Below, in pieces: positions 28,930 to 38,894 of a DNA stretch of 64,000 nt. This DNA comes from Microvirga sp. 17 mud 1-3 (GTDB lineage Bacteria > Pseudomonadota > Alphaproteobacteria > Rhizobiales > Beijerinckiaceae), in contig NZ_CP029481.1 in NCBI RefSeq assembly GCF_003151255.1, positions 2,418,001 to 2,482,000 of the forward strand, given 5' to 3'. A model generated the notes under the pieces. It worked only from the letters and a program-made list of their open reading frames with translations, was not told the origin of the DNA and searched no databases. Made by a program: the position numbers and the translations under genes. Position 1 is the first letter of the stretch, and each line of letters opens with the position of its first letter.

Positions 28930-30249
28930 TCACCGTTTCTGGCCTGCCGCGAGCCGCCGCTCCACGCCGATCGAGTAGCGCGACATGCCCCAGCAGAAGA
29001 CGAAGTAGAAGAGCGCCGCGAAAGCGTAGCCCGTGTAGCTGATGGTCGGGGCGGCCCAGTTGGGATCGATACGGGATGCCTCGATGGTCTTGATCAGGTC
29101 GAAGATGCCGACCACGGAGACCAGGGACGTATCCTTGAACAGTCCGATGAAGGTGTTCACGATCCCGGGGATCACGATCCGCAGGGCCTGCGGTAGGATG
29201 ATGAGGACCATCATCTGCGGGTAGTTGAGGCCGAGCGACATCGCCCCTTCGTACTGGCCCTTGGGCATCGCCTGCAGGCCGCCGCGCACCACCTCGGCCA
29301 TATAGGCGGAGGCGAAGAACGCCGTTCCCACGAGCGGCCGCAGCAGCCGGTCGACGCTCGTGTCCGGCGGCAGGAAGAGCGGCAGCATGGTGTTCGCCAT
29401 GATCAGCACGGTGATGAGCGGCACGCCGCGCACGAACTCGATGAAGATCACGGAAGCGAGCCGCAGGATCGGCAGCCGAGAGCGCCGCCCGAGGGCGAGC
29501 AGGATGCCGAAGGGCAGCGAGAATACGATCCCGACCGTTGCGACGATCAGCGTCACCAGGATGCCGCCCCAGAGCGCCGATGGAACCGGCAGGAGGCCGA
29601 AATCCCAATCGATCGCACCTAGGGTCAGGCCGATGACAGCGACGATACCGATTCCGACGATGAGCGCCGTGCGGACCGAGGCATTCAGCATCCGGGCCGC
29701 CGCTACGAGAACGCCAATCAGAATAGCGCTTGCAACCGCAAAGATCGTCCAGAAGCGCAGACCGAAATCAGCGTTTCCGCCAGTCAGCAGGATGTAGGAC
29801 GCAACCGGGAAGACCCAGAAGAAATAGGCGGCGCCGAGGTCCCGCCGCGGCGCCCGCAGCCACAGCAACCAGCCGACGCCGATGGCGAGCAGGACAAAGA
29901 AGACATTGACCCGCCAGCGTTCCGCCGCCGGATAGGACCCGTAGGTGAAGAAATTGATCTTGTCCCAAACGAAGGCCCAGCAGGCGCCCACCGGGTGCCC
30001 CACCATGTCTTCACGGCAGACGCTGCGATCCGTCCCGGTCCAGACCGCATCCGTGATCATGAAGCGGACAATGGGCGGGACCATCACATAGAGGAGGTAG
30101 AGGACGACCAGAGTCAGGATCGTGTTGACCGGACCCGAGAAGAGGTTCTCGCGCATCCAGGCAATCGGCCCCCGCGCCAGCTTGGGCGGCGGCAGGGCCT
30201 CGATCTGATCGGAGCGGACGAAATGGGACATGTCGACGGAGGTGCTCAT
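28930..30249 (-). CDS. aapM: general L-amino-acid ABC transporter permease AapM
   Basis: A 439-residue permease. The N-terminal extension has membrane helices and a soluble loop with Cys residues ([15 protein letters not shown]). The HisM-type core follows ([14 protein letters not shown], then the EAA loop [27 protein letters not shown], seen in part as [18 protein letters not shown]). Length and the N-terminal extension are typical of AapM rather than GlnP. It pairs with AapQ to form the channel. aapP starts just 4 bases downstream. Confidence 0.94.
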   Translation of the reverse strand: MSTSVDMSHFVRSDQIEALPPPKLARGPIAWMRENLFSGPVNTILTLVVLYLLYVMVPPIVRFMITDAVWTGTDRSVCREDMVGHPVGACWAFVWDKINFFTYGSYPAAERWRVNVFFVLLAIGVGWLLWLRAPRRDLGAAYFFWVFPVASYILLTGGNADFGLRFWTIFAVASAILIGVLVAAARMLNASVRTALIVGIGIVAVIGLTLGAIDWDFGLLPVPSALWGGILVTLIVATVGIVFSLPFGILLALGRRSRLPILRLASVIFIEFVRGVPLITVLIMANTMLPLFLPPDTSVDRLLRPLVGTAFFASAYMAEVVRGGLQAMPKGQYEGAMSLGLNYPQMMVLIILPQALRIVIPGIVNTFIGLFKDTSLVSVVGIFDLIKTIEASRIDPNWAAPTISYTGYAFAALFYFVFCWGMSRYSIGVERRLAAGQKR

Positions 30250-30258
30250 GCCAATCTC

Positions 30259-31461
30259 CTACCGTTCGACGATCGCCACACGGCGATTGTAGATATTCAT
30301 GACGAAAGACGTCACGAGGCTGATGGTCAGGTACACGCCCATGGTGATCACCACCACTTCGATGGCCTGCCCCGTCTGGTTGAGGACAGTGCCCATGAAG
30401 ACCTGGACGAGGTCCGGATAGCCGATGGCAACGGCAAGTGACGAGTTCTTCGTGAGGTTGAGGTACTGACTGGTCAGCGGCGGAATGATGACCCGCATTG
30501 CCTGGGGCACGACCACCAGGCGAAGGGTCTGCCCCGGCTTGAGGCCGAGCGATCCCGCGGCTTCGGTCTGGCCCTTCGAAACGGCCAGGATGCCGGCCCG
30601 CACCACCTCGGCGATGAACGCCGCCGTGTAGGTTGTCAGCCCGACCAGCAGGGCCACGAATTCAGGCAGGATCTGCATGCCGCCCTGGAGATTGAAGGTG
30701 CCCTTCCGGGGCATGTCGAAGGTGATCGGATTGGTGGCCGTGAGTGCCAGGACGAGCCAGGTAACGAGGGGAAGGCCGAGAACGAGCGCCAGGGTGACGC
30801 GCCCGACACGATACTGCCTGCCCGTCGCCTCCTGCTGCTTCTTCGCCCAGCGGCGGAAAAGCAGGGCCGCGACTGCGCCGACGACCAAAGCCACGAGAAC
30901 GGCCGAGATGTCAGAGGCGAAAAGCGGGCGCGGCATGAAGAGGCCGCGGGAATTGAGGAAGAAGCCCGCGCCCATCTCAAGGGAGTTGCGCGGCTGCGGC
31001 AGCGGCCCGAGGACCGCGATATACCAGAACAGCAGCTGCAGCAGGAGCGGGATGTTGCGCAGCAGCTCCACATAGACCATCGCGACCTTGGCCACCATCC
31101 AGTTGGACGACAGGCGCGCAATGCCGATGATGAAGCCCAGAATGGTCGCGAACACGATGCCGATGGCCGACACCACGAGGGTGTTCAGGAGCCCGACCAG
31201 GAAAGCGTCGCCGTAGCTCGACCCCGCCGCGCTGAACGGGATCAGCGTCTGGCTGATGTCGAAGCCGGCCGTGGTCTCGAGGAAGCCGAATCCGGACGCG
31301 ATCTTAGCCCGCTGCAGGTTCTCGATGGCGTTCGTCGCGGCGGCATAGAACAGGTACGTGACAATGACGACGAGAAGGATCTGATAGAAAGCGGCACGGA
31401 TCTTCGGGTCGTAGAGAAATGATTTCTTTGGCGGCGACGTCTGACTGACAACAGTGTTCAC
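30259..31461 (-). CDS. aapQ: general L-amino-acid ABC transporter permease AapQ
   Basis: A 400-residue permease with a long periplasmic insertion between the first helices and the HisM-type core. It has an EAA-type loop (AEVVRAGILAVSKGQTEAAG) and the family segment ELLRNIPLLLQLLFWY. Translation begins at GTG 31461. It lies between aapJ, from which a strong hairpin separates it, and aapM, 9 bases downstream. Confidence 0.94.
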   Translation of the reverse strand: MNTVVSQTSPPKKSFLYDPKIRAAFYQILLVVIVTYLFYAAATNAIENLQRAKIASGFGFLETTAGFDISQTLIPFSAAGSSYGDAFLVGLLNTLVVSAIGIVFATILGFIIGIARLSSNWMVAKVAMVYVELLRNIPLLLQLLFWYIAVLGPLPQPRNSLEMGAGFFLNSRGLFMPRPLFASDISAVLVALVVGAVAALLFRRWAKKQQEATGRQYRVGRVTLALVLGLPLVTWLVLALTATNPITFDMPRKGTFNLQGGMQILPEFVALLVGLTTYTAAFIAEVVRAGILAVSKGQTEAAGSLGLKPGQTLRLVVVPQAMRVIIPPLTSQYLNLTKNSSLAVAIGYPDLVQVFMGTVLNQTGQAIEVVVITMGVYLTISLVTSFVMNIYNRRVAIVER

Positions 31462-31553
31462 CGGACCTATCCTCTAGAAGCTTGTTGTTCTTGGGCCGTT
31501 TACGTCCGCATCCGGTGGCGGCCTGTCCTTATCCGGAACGGCACGGCAGAAAG

Positions 31554-31579
31554 GGGCGCCCGGATCGCTCCGGGCGCCC
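31554..31579 (-). terminator. intercistronic hairpin between aapJ and aapQ
   Basis: A perfect 11-bp stem GGGCGCCCGGA/TCCGGGCGCCC with a TCGC loop, 14 bases past the aapJ stop. On the reverse strand CTTTCTG follows. Such hairpins after binding-protein genes commonly give partial termination and protect the upstream mRNA, raising binding protein over permease. That role is inferred. Confidence 0.7.
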
Positions 31580-31593
31580 TGCCCCGCATTCGC

Positions 31594-32616
31594 TTAGCGG
31601 ATCGGGAGGCCGTACTGCAGGCCGCCCTTGGTCCAGAGAGCGTTCTGGCCGCGCTTGATCTTCAGCTTAGAGCCTTCGCCCACGTTGCGCTCGAAGCTCT
31701 CGCCGTAGTTGCCGATATGCTTGATGATCCGGTAGGCCCAGTCGTTGGTGAGACCGACCGCCTCGCCGAATTTGCCCTCGGAGCCGAGCAGACGCTTGAT
31801 CTCCGGGTTATCGGAGCTCTTCATCTGATCAACATTGGCCTTGGTCACACCGAGCTCCTCAGCGTCGAGCATGGCGTTGAAGGTCCAGCGGACGATGTCG
31901 GCCCACTGGTTGTCGCCGTGACGCACTGCCGGCCCGAGGGGCTCCTTGGAGATGATCTCGGGCAGCACGATGTGGTCGTCCGGGTTCGAGGCGCGCAGGC
32001 GCTCCGCATAGAGGCCCGAGGCGTCCGTCGTGAAGGCGTCGCAGCGGCCCGCGTCATAGGCCTTGAACGTCTCGTCCGAGGTCGCGAAGGCCACCACCTC
32101 GTACTTCATGTTGTTGGCGCGGAAATAGTCCGCCAGGTTCAGCTCGGTCGTGGTGCCCTGCTGGGTGCAGATCGAGGCGCCGTTCAGCTCCTTGGCGGAG
32201 GAAACGCCGAGCTTCTTGCGCACCATGAAGCCCTGGCCGTCGTAGTAGTTGACGGCGGGGAAATCGAGACCGAGCTGCGTGTCGCGGGACATCGTCACGG
32301 TCGAGTTGCGGGACAGCACGTCCACTTCGCCGGACTGGAGAGCCGTGAAGCGGTCCTTGGCGGCAAGCGGGATGAACCGCACCTTGGTCGGATCGTCGAA
32401 GATCGCAGCCGCGATGGCGCGGCAGAACTCCACGTCGAGACCGGTCCAGTTGCCCTGGGCGTCGGGCAGACCGAAGCCGGCAAGGCCGGTGTTCGAGCCG
32501 CAGGTCAGATAGCCTTTCTGCTTCACGCTCGCGAGGGTCGCCTGGGCCGAAGCGCCCGTCGTCATCAGGCCGGCCGTCAAGAGGCCGAAGGCGATCGATA
32601 CGATGGCCTTTTTCAT
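31594..32616 (-). CDS. aapJ: general L-amino-acid-binding periplasmic protein AapJ
   Basis: A 340-residue solute-binding protein (family 3). The signal peptide MKKAIVSIAFGLLTAGLMTT is cleaved near ASA. The mature start is LASVKQKGYLTCGSNTGLAGF, and GNWTGLDVEFCRAIAAAIF is the SBP family 3 signature. A Cys pair occurs (GASICTQQG and AGRCDAF). ATG 32616 has GGGAGA upstream. It delivers amino acids to AapQMP. It is the first gene of the operon and is divergent from metC. Confidence 0.95.
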   Translation of the reverse strand: MKKAIVSIAFGLLTAGLMTTGASAQATLASVKQKGYLTCGSNTGLAGFGLPDAQGNWTGLDVEFCRAIAAAIFDDPTKVRFIPLAAKDRFTALQSGEVDVLSRNSTVTMSRDTQLGLDFPAVNYYDGQGFMVRKKLGVSSAKELNGASICTQQGTTTELNLADYFRANNMKYEVVAFATSDETFKAYDAGRCDAFTTDASGLYAERLRASNPDDHIVLPEIISKEPLGPAVRHGDNQWADIVRWTFNAMLDAEELGVTKANVDQMKSSDNPEIKRLLGSEGKFGEAVGLTNDWAYRIIKHIGNYGESFERNVGEGSKLKIKRGQNALWTKGGLQYGLPIR

Positions 32617-32840
32617 GTCGATATAGTCTCCCAAATTGTACCTGGCTCGGCGATTTTTCCGCAGCCCAGCCGAGTTCCCTGTCGTACCGCTCCGCCCGTT
32701 TTCCGGCGATACGGTATCCACCCATCACATTCCATGATTGATCACCGGTCAAGTCTTGATAGGTGCCACTTTCGGCCGGGGTTGACGCAGACCTTAGGGC
32801 AGCCTCACATCGGAAGACCTTTCACCAAGCGCCTGGAACC

Positions 32841-34037
32841 ATGACAAAATCTCCCTCACGCCCTGCCGATCTCGGCGAACGCACCCGCCTCGTCCATGCC
32901 GGCCGCGACCCATCTGAGCAGCACGGTTTCGTGAATACGCCGATCTACCGCGGCTCGACGGTTCTCTATCCGACCACGGACGATCTCCTGCGCCGGCGGG
33001 GCCGCTATTCCTATGGCACGAAAGGGACTCCGACGACCGAGGCGCTGGAGAAGGCCTGGACCGAAATGACCGGCGCGGCCGGCACAGTGCTGGCCCCGTC
33101 CGGGCTTGCGGCTGTCACGGTCGCGCTCCTGTCCTGCCTTAAGGCAGGCGACCATTTGCTGATGACGGATTCGGTCTACCTTCCCACCCGTCAGTTCTGC
33201 GAAGGGATGCTGAAGAAATTTGGTGTGGAAACCACCTATTATGATCCGCTCGTCGGGGCCGGCATCGAGACCCTGATCCGCCCGAACACCACCGTTGTCT
33301 TTACGGAAGCGCCCGGCTCGCAATCCTTCGAGATGCAGGACATCCCGGCCATCGCCGAGGTGGCGCACCGCCACGGCGCCGTGGTGATCATGGACAATAC
33401 CTGGGCGACGCCCCTTCTGTTCCCGCCTCACGAGCGTGGGGTGGACATCGCCATCGAGGCCGGCACCAAGTACCTGAGCGGCGGTTCGGACCTGCTCCTC
33501 GGCCTCGTCTCGGCCAACGACCGCTGCTTCAAGGCGCTGCGCGAGACCTACGATTCCTTCGCCATGTGCCCGGGCCCGGAGGACGTGTTCCTGGGCCTGC
33601 GCGGATTGCGCACCATGGCGCTGCGGTTGCGCGAGCATGAGAAGCAGGCCCTCGACATGGCACGGTGGCTACAGGCCCGTCCGGAAGTGGCACAGGTGCT
33701 CCATCCGGCCTTGGAAACCTTCCCCGGCCACACCATCTGGAAGCGCGATTTCAAAGGCTCGTCGGGCCTGTTCTCGGTCATCCTCAAGCCCTGCTCCGAC
33801 CAAGCCCTTGCGGCGATGCTCGATGGGCTGAGCCTGTTCGGCATGGGTTATTCCTGGGGCGGCTTCGAGAGCCTGGTGATCCCATTCAACTGCGCCACCT
33901 ACCGGACCGCGACCAAGTGGGCGCCTGGAGGCCACGCCCTGCGCTTCCATATCGGCCTGGAAGACCTGGACGACCTCAAGCGCGATCTCGACGCCGGCTT
34001 TGCCCGGCTGCGCGATGCGGACGCAAAGGCTGCGTGA
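32841..34037 (+). CDS. metC: cystathionine beta-lyase
   Basis: A 398-residue PLP enzyme of the Cys/Met metabolism family. It has the N-terminal RLVHAGRDPSEQHGFVNTPI, RYSYGTKGTPTTEALE, the cofactor-stacking and binding region VVIMDNTWATPLLF, and the PLP Lys in AGTKYLSGGSDLLLG. It matches MetC (cystathionine to homocysteine, pyruvate and ammonia) better than gamma-lyases. ATG 32841 follows GGAACC. It is divergent from aapJ and converges on the glycan operon. Confidence 0.93.
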   Translation: MTKSPSRPADLGERTRLVHAGRDPSEQHGFVNTPIYRGSTVLYPTTDDLLRRRGRYSYGTKGTPTTEALEKAWTEMTGAAGTVLAPSGLAAVTVALLSCLKAGDHLLMTDSVYLPTRQFCEGMLKKFGVETTYYDPLVGAGIETLIRPNTTVVFTEAPGSQSFEMQDIPAIAEVAHRHGAVVIMDNTWATPLLFPPHERGVDIAIEAGTKYLSGGSDLLLGLVSANDRCFKALRETYDSFAMCPGPEDVFLGLRGLRTMALRLREHEKQALDMARWLQARPEVAQVLHPALETFPGHTIWKRDFKGSSGLFSVILKPCSDQALAAMLDGLSLFGMGYSWGGFESLVIPFNCATYRTATKWAPGGHALRFHIGLEDLDDLKRDLDAGFARLRDADAKAA

Positions 34038-34046
34038 AGAAAGACA

Positions 34047-34070
34047 GCGCGGCGGTTGAGTCCGCCGCGC
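34047..34070 (-). terminator. terminator of the lipid-glycan operon
   Basis: A perfect 9-bp stem GCGCGGCGG/CCGCCGCGC with a 6-base loop directly abuts the stop codon at 34071. On the reverse strand it is followed by TGTCTTTCTTC. It lies between convergent genes. Confidence 0.7.
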
Positions 34071-34451
34071 CTAGCCTGCCGCCGTCTCGGCTTCCGTCTC
34101 GGCCTCGGCAACGGCTTTCGCTCTCGCCTGGGCCTTGGTCTTCGCTTCCTTGGAGATCAGCATCAGGTTGCGGACATAGATGAAGATCGAGAAGAGCTGA
34201 CCGAGGATGATCACGAGGTCGCGGCGGGCGAAGCCGTAGATGAGGGTCATCAGGCCGCCCGAGATGGACAGGAACCAGAACCCGACCGGGATGACGCTCC
34301 GCTCCGCCTTCTCGCTGGCGATCCATTGCACCAGGAAGCGGGCGCCGAAGACGAACTGCGCCAGCACGCCGAAAGCGGCCCACAGGTCGAAGCGCGCCAC
34401 GACGATGTCGTAGAGATAGAGGCCGAGGTCGTGCGACAGGCGCATCAGCAT
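34071..34451 (-). CDS. LpxB N-terminal-like (LAB_N) small membrane protein
   Basis: A 126-residue protein with three membrane helices and the LAB_N pattern (FGARFLVQWIASEKAERSVIPV, seen as FLVQWIASEK, and FWFLSISGGLMTLIY). A charged Lys/Ala/Glu-rich cytoplasmic tail follows. Despite the domain name it is not lipid-A-disaccharide synthase. Such proteins often accompany a GT2 and an ArnT-like transferase. A role in moving or supplying the lipid-linked sugar is inference. Its ATG overlaps the glycosyltransferase stop as TGATG. Confidence 0.88.
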   Translation of the reverse strand: MLMRLSHDLGLYLYDIVVARFDLWAAFGVLAQFVFGARFLVQWIASEKAERSVIPVGFWFLSISGGLMTLIYGFARRDLVIILGQLFSIFIYVRNLMLISKEAKTKAQARAKAVAEAETEAETAAG

Positions 34452-35182
34452 CAGAGGATCTCCTGGGCAACCGGCACGCGGCGCCGGCGGCGGATCAGCC
34501 ACCAGACTCCCGCAAGGTCGAGAATGCCAACCCAGAGCCGGTCAAACAGCCCATATTTGGATTGGCCCGCATGACGATGGCGGTCCACAACGTCCACATG
34601 GGCAATGGCATAACCCTCGCGCTTGACCAGGGCCGGCATGAAGCGGTGAAGGGCATCGAAATACGGCAGGCGCAGATAGATGTCGCGACGGAACGCCTTC
34701 AGGCCGCAGCCCGTATCCCGCGTTCCGTCCTTCAGAACGCGGCCGCGCACCCCGTTGGCAATGCGGGATTGCCATCGCTTCGCGGCGCCCTTGCGCCCCA
34801 CGCGCTGGCCCGCAACCAATCCGGTAGCAGGATCGTCGAGAGGCGCGACCAGCTTGGGGATGAAGGCCGGGTCGTTCTGGCCATCCCCGTCGAGGGTGAC
34901 GATGATGCCTCCCCGCGCGGCATGGACCCCTGTCCGGACAGCAGCGCTCTGGCCGCAGCTCGCCTCATGTTTCACGAGACGCAGCCAAGGCCGGGTCTGG
35001 CGGGCCTTCAGGACCACGTCCGCCGTATCGTCCGTCGAGCCGTCGTCCACATAGATCAGCTCGAAGGCTCCCAGCGGCGTGCAGGCGCGCTCGATCTCCT
35101 CCACCAGAGGAAGGACGTTGGGCGCCTCGTTCTTGACGGGCACGACGACGCTGATGCGCGGGGCCGAAGCGGGATCGGTCAT
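34451..35182 (-). CDS. family 2 glycosyltransferase (polyprenyl-phosphate sugar synthase type)
   Basis: A 243-residue GT2 of the dolichol/undecaprenyl-phosphate transferase type. It has the ISVVVPVKNEAPNVLPL start, nucleotide-binding LIYVDDGSTDDT, VTLDGDGQNDP with the metal-binding DGD, and the DTGCGLKAFRR acceptor-region motif. The C-terminus is hydrophobic (LFDRLWVGILDLAGVWWLI) and basic, consistent with membrane association. It probably makes polyprenyl-phosphate-sugar for the ArnT-like transferase encoded upstream. ATG 35182 is preferred, with GTG 35203 possible. Confidence 0.9.
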   Translation of the reverse strand: MTDPASAPRISVVVPVKNEAPNVLPLVEEIERACTPLGAFELIYVDDGSTDDTADVVLKARQTRPWLRLVKHEASCGQSAAVRTGVHAARGGIIVTLDGDGQNDPAFIPKLVAPLDDPATGLVAGQRVGRKGAAKRWQSRIANGVRGRVLKDGTRDTGCGLKAFRRDIYLRLPYFDALHRFMPALVKREGYAIAHVDVVDRHRHAGQSKYGLFDRLWVGILDLAGVWWLIRRRRRVPVAQEIL

Positions 35183-35224
35183 AACTCTATGGCCATCGGC
35201 CACCTCTGGTAAATGGAACCGGCG

Positions 35225-36934
35225 TCACGGCTCGACCGCGTAGGCCCCGATATCGAGCCTGCGCCCGCTGTTGATATTGAAGCCTGCAACCCGGGTCGAG
35301 AGGGCAGGCTTCAGCCCGAGTCGCTCGTTCTCGGCCCGGAAGGCCTCCTCGAAGCGCTTCTCTACGAACACCATCCGGCAGCCGCCCTGGCCAAGGAAGG
35401 CCGAGGCCTCCTCGCCGGTCTCGAACATTTCCAGGTTCGTGCCGGTCAGGAAGACGAGGCTCGGCTCCCGATAGCCCAGGGTCGCGACCGCAGGGTTCTT
35501 GCAGGTCATGTTGCGCGCGGCCTCCGCGAGGCGCGGCGACAGCTTGAGGGAGCGCAGGTCGAGCTGGACGAAGCCGAATACCCCGACCGACAGACAGGCA
35601 GCAGCCGCAAAGCCCAGCCAGAGGCTCTTGAGCACCTCGTTCCGGACGAAAAGACGCCAAGCATAGAGCGCGATCAGGGACGAGGCGACCATCGCCGGCA
35701 GGCCCCGGTAAGGCAAGGTGTGGTCAAAGGACCAGTTCACGGCCGACAGGCCGATGGTGAGGCCGACCGGGATGAGCGGGATCAGGATCGTGGCCGGCTT
35801 GGCGACCGGACGGTGCGGGCCTACGAAATGGCGCAGGATCGCCAGCACCGTGATCACGCCGATCGCCGGATAGAGCGGCATCACGTAATGGGGCAGCTTC
35901 GTCGGCACCGCCTCGAAGATCAGCCAGGAGGGCACGACCCAGGCGAGGCAGAAGGCCACTGCGTCCTCGCGCCGGTGGATCCAGGCGAACGGGACCGCGA
36001 TGGCCGCGAGGATGGCGCCCGGCCAGTAGGTGGCAAAGAAGGCGAGCAGGTAGAACCCGGGTGGCGCCCAGTGGTAGCGCTGCGCGGTGCCGACCTTGCC
36101 CAGCATGTCGTGCCCCACCGCCTCCGCGTAGAAGGCCCCGCCGCTCTTGAGCGCAATGGCCACGAACCAGGGCAGGACGACCAGAAGCGTGAAGACAGCC
36201 CCGAGGCCAGGCCTGAGCGGCAGGAGCCAGCGAAACGAGCGCTCCCGGTAAGACAGGATGGCGGCCGTGAGCCCGGCGAACATCAGCACGAGCGGCCCCT
36301 TGATGAGGATGCCGGCCGCGAAGCCAAGCCAGAAGATCGCGAGCGTGCGCTTGGGCAGGATCCCGGCGCCCCGGCCCAGATAGGCCCGCGCCAGCCCTCC
36401 CAACACGGCCACCGCGCAGGCCGTCAGCGCCGCGTCCGTCTTGGCGAGGCGCGCCTCGACCATGAGGATGATCGAACTCGCCATGAGAGCCGCGACCAGG
36501 AAAGCGCCACGCCGCCCAAGGAAAGCCAGGGCGGCCCAGTAGGTGAGAAGAACGGTCGCCAGCGCTCCGAACAGGGACGGAATGCGGTAGAGCGCAATGG
36601 TCGTCCGGGCCTCCGGCACGCCGAGGGCCTCGCCTATCGAGACGGTGGCGCTCTGGAGCCAGTAGATTCCTACCGGCTTTTTATGTCGGGCCTCGTCCTG
36701 AAAGCGGATATCCACGAATTCCCGGGTTTCGAGCATCTGCTTGGAAGCCTGGGCATAGCGCGGCTCGTCCCGGTCCATGGGATGGAGCGACGCAAAGCCC
36801 GGCAGGAAGCAGACAAGCGACAGGAGCACGAGAACCAGACAGAGCCTGAAATGGCTCCGCTCGACTGCGTTCGCCGCCTGCGCCATAGAAAAATGGCGCA
36901 GCGAGAGGCGCTGCTGGGGGACCATACCGTCCAT
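35225..36934 (-). CDS. ArnT-like glycosyltransferase family 39 membrane protein
   Basis: A 569-residue protein with 11-13 predicted membrane helices, the GT39/GT83 layout. The catalytic first periplasmic loop holds MDRDEPRYAQAS. The GIYWLQS and LPHYVMPLYPA segments and a periplasmic C-terminal domain follow. It should transfer a sugar from a polyprenyl phosphate to an envelope acceptor such as lipid A or core. The sugar cannot be told from sequence. It is the first gene of the GT39-GT2-LAB_N operon. Confidence 0.9.
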   Translation of the reverse strand: MDGMVPQQRLSLRHFSMAQAANAVERSHFRLCLVLVLLSLVCFLPGFASLHPMDRDEPRYAQASKQMLETREFVDIRFQDEARHKKPVGIYWLQSATVSIGEALGVPEARTTIALYRIPSLFGALATVLLTYWAALAFLGRRGAFLVAALMASSIILMVEARLAKTDAALTACAVAVLGGLARAYLGRGAGILPKRTLAIFWLGFAAGILIKGPLVLMFAGLTAAILSYRERSFRWLLPLRPGLGAVFTLLVVLPWFVAIALKSGGAFYAEAVGHDMLGKVGTAQRYHWAPPGFYLLAFFATYWPGAILAAIAVPFAWIHRREDAVAFCLAWVVPSWLIFEAVPTKLPHYVMPLYPAIGVITVLAILRHFVGPHRPVAKPATILIPLIPVGLTIGLSAVNWSFDHTLPYRGLPAMVASSLIALYAWRLFVRNEVLKSLWLGFAAAACLSVGVFGFVQLDLRSLKLSPRLAEAARNMTCKNPAVATLGYREPSLVFLTGTNLEMFETGEEASAFLGQGGCRMVFVEKRFEEAFRAENERLGLKPALSTRVAGFNINSGRRLDIGAYAVEP

Positions 36935-37106
36935 TCAAAGCTCCGGCGGCGAAATGTCTTATGGTTCGAACGACTTCGCAAGGGGTCGGGCCCCTCGAAA
37001 GGCGCTCATGTCTCTCAAAGCCGGGGGGAAGTCAAATGGACGGAAGGTAGCGGCCACTCGGCCGCCACCGGTCCGGGGCAGGTCCGAATCAGGAGCAGGT
37101 CTGGCC

Positions 37107-38894
37107 CTAATCCCTATGCGGCAGGACCGTATTGAGCACCTGTTTGGCGGTTCCCAGGATCACGCCGCCCTCGTCGGGATCGCCCTTCAGGAGCGTCGAG
37201 GCGAATTTGCGGGCCTGTTCCAGGGTGATGTGGGACGGAAGCGGAGGCACGTCCGGGTCGGTCTTCACCTCCAGCAGGACCGGGCGGTCGCTGGCGAGGG
37301 CCTCGTCCCAGGCAGCACCGAGCTTCTCGGGGTCGTCCACATAGATCCCTTTTAGGCCGATCAGCTCCGCGAACTTGTGGTAGGGCACGTTCGGCAGGTC
37401 CTGGGAGGCCTCGAACTTGGGATCGCCCTGCATCACCCGCTGCTCCCAGGTAACTTGGTTCAGGTCCTCGTTGTTGAACACGCAGCAGATCCAGGTCCGG
37501 TTCGTCCAAAGCTGCCAGTATTTCGCGACCGTGATCAGCTCCGCCATGTTGTTCATCTGCATGGCGCCGTCGCCCACCAGGGCTATGACCGGCCGGTCCG
37601 GATGCGCAAATTTGGCCGCGATGGCGTAAGGAACCGCCGCTCCCATGGAAGCCAAGCCGCCCGACAAGGAGCCCATCATGCCGCGCCGGAATTTGAGATC
37701 CCGGGCGTACCAATTGGCGCAGGAGCCGGAATCGCTGGTCACGATCACGCGCTCCGGCAGGCGGGGCGAAAGCTCCCAGGTGACCCGCTGCGGGTTGACC
37801 GGGTTTGCGGACGCCATGGCCCGGGCCTCCAGGTCCTTCCACCACTCGGCGATGTTCGCCTCGATCCCTTCGCGCCAGGACCGGTCGGCCTTGTGCTTGA
37901 GGCGTGGGAGAAGAGCCTTCAGAGTCTCGGCGCTGTCGCCCACCAGGTTCACCTCCATGGGGTAGCGCAGGCTCAGCATTCCGGGCTTCAGGTCGATCTG
38001 CACCCCCCTCGCCTGCCCCTCCTTGGGCAGGAACTCCGCATAGGGAAAGCCGGAGCCGATCATGAGTAGTGTGTCGCACTCGTTCATCATGTCCCAGCTC
38101 GGCTTGGTGCCGAGGATGCCGATAGAGCCCGTGACGAAGGGCAGGTCGTCCGGAACGGCCGCCTTGCCGAGGAGCGCCTTTGCGACGCCCGCCCCAAGGG
38201 CCTCTGCGACGGCCACGACTTCGTCGGTGGCGTGGAGGGCCCCTGCCCCCACGAGAATCGCCACCTTCTCGCCGGCATTGAGCACCTCGGCGGCGCGATC
38301 AAGGTCCCGGTCATAGGGAACGACCCTCGGGTCCGTATAGCCGACGCCGGAATGCACGGTGCCGTGCTTGCGCGGCGGCTCCATGTAATCCTCCTCCTGG
38401 AGGTCGCTCGGCAGCACGATGGCCGTGACGGTCCGCTCGGCCTTGGCGATGCGCACCGCCCGGTCGACCAGGTGGCGAACCTGCGGAGCAGTGCTCGCCT
38501 GGTGGACGAAGGCGCCCGCCACGTCCTGGAACGTCGCCTCGAGCTTCAACTCCTGCTGGTAATGCCCACCGATAGCGCTGCGCGCCTGTTGGCCCGCAAT
38601 GGCCAGGACCGGCTGATGATCGAGGCGGGCGTCGTAAAGCCCCGTGACGAGGTGCGTTGCGCCCGGCCCCGACGTGGCGATGCAGACCCCGAGCTCGCCC
38701 GAGAACTTGGCGTAGGCCGAGGCCATGAAGGCCGCCATCTCCTCGTGTCGGGCCTGAATGAACGTGATGGCTCCATCGGCTCGGTTCATGGCGCCGAAGA
38801 CCCCGTTGATGCCGTCTCCGGGATAACCGAAGACGAGACGCACGCCCCACTCGCCCAAGCGCTGAACAATGAAATCGCCGACCGTTCGAGCCAT
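37107..38894 (-). CDS. thiamine-pyrophosphate enzyme, pyruvate oxidase/acetolactate synthase-like
   Basis: A 595-residue TPP enzyme. It has the N-terminal Pyr domain with FGYPGDGINGVFGA and the catalytic Glu in QARHEEMAAFMA, a central FAD/DHAP-type domain, and the C-terminal PP domain with VGDGAMQMNNMAELI (GDG...NN metal and pyrophosphate site). Closest remembered relatives are proteins annotated thiamine-pyrophosphate-requiring or pyruvate dehydrogenase (quinone)-like, not true biosynthetic AHAS. ATG 38894 has AGGTG upstream and begins at the family N-terminus. The substrate is uncertain. Confidence 0.88.
   Translation of the reverse strand: MARTVGDFIVQRLGEWGVRLVFGYPGDGINGVFGAMNRADGAITFIQARHEEMAAFMASAYAKFSGELGVCIATSGPGATHLVTGLYDARLDHQPVLAIAGQQARSAIGGHYQQELKLEATFQDVAGAFVHQASTAPQVRHLVDRAVRIAKAERTVTAIVLPSDLQEEDYMEPPRKHGTVHSGVGYTDPRVVPYDRDLDRAAEVLNAGEKVAILVGAGALHATDEVVAVAEALGAGVAKALLGKAAVPDDLPFVTGSIGILGTKPSWDMMNECDTLLMIGSGFPYAEFLPKEGQARGVQIDLKPGMLSLRYPMEVNLVGDSAETLKALLPRLKHKADRSWREGIEANIAEWWKDLEARAMASANPVNPQRVTWELSPRLPERVIVTSDSGSCANWYARDLKFRRGMMGSLSGGLASMGAAVPYAIAAKFAHPDRPVIALVGDGAMQMNNMAELITVAKYWQLWTNRTWICCVFNNEDLNQVTWEQRVMQGDPKFEASQDLPNVPYHKFAELIGLKGIYVDDPEKLGAAWDEALASDRPVLLEVKTDPDVPPLPSHITLEQARKFASTLLKGDPDEGGVILGTAKQVLNTVLPHRD

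Noticed and set aside
35213..37135. A 640-residue forward frame
   Set aside because: Antisense to the GT39 gene; composition is Arg/Gly/Gln-rich, typical of a shadow in high-GC DNA.
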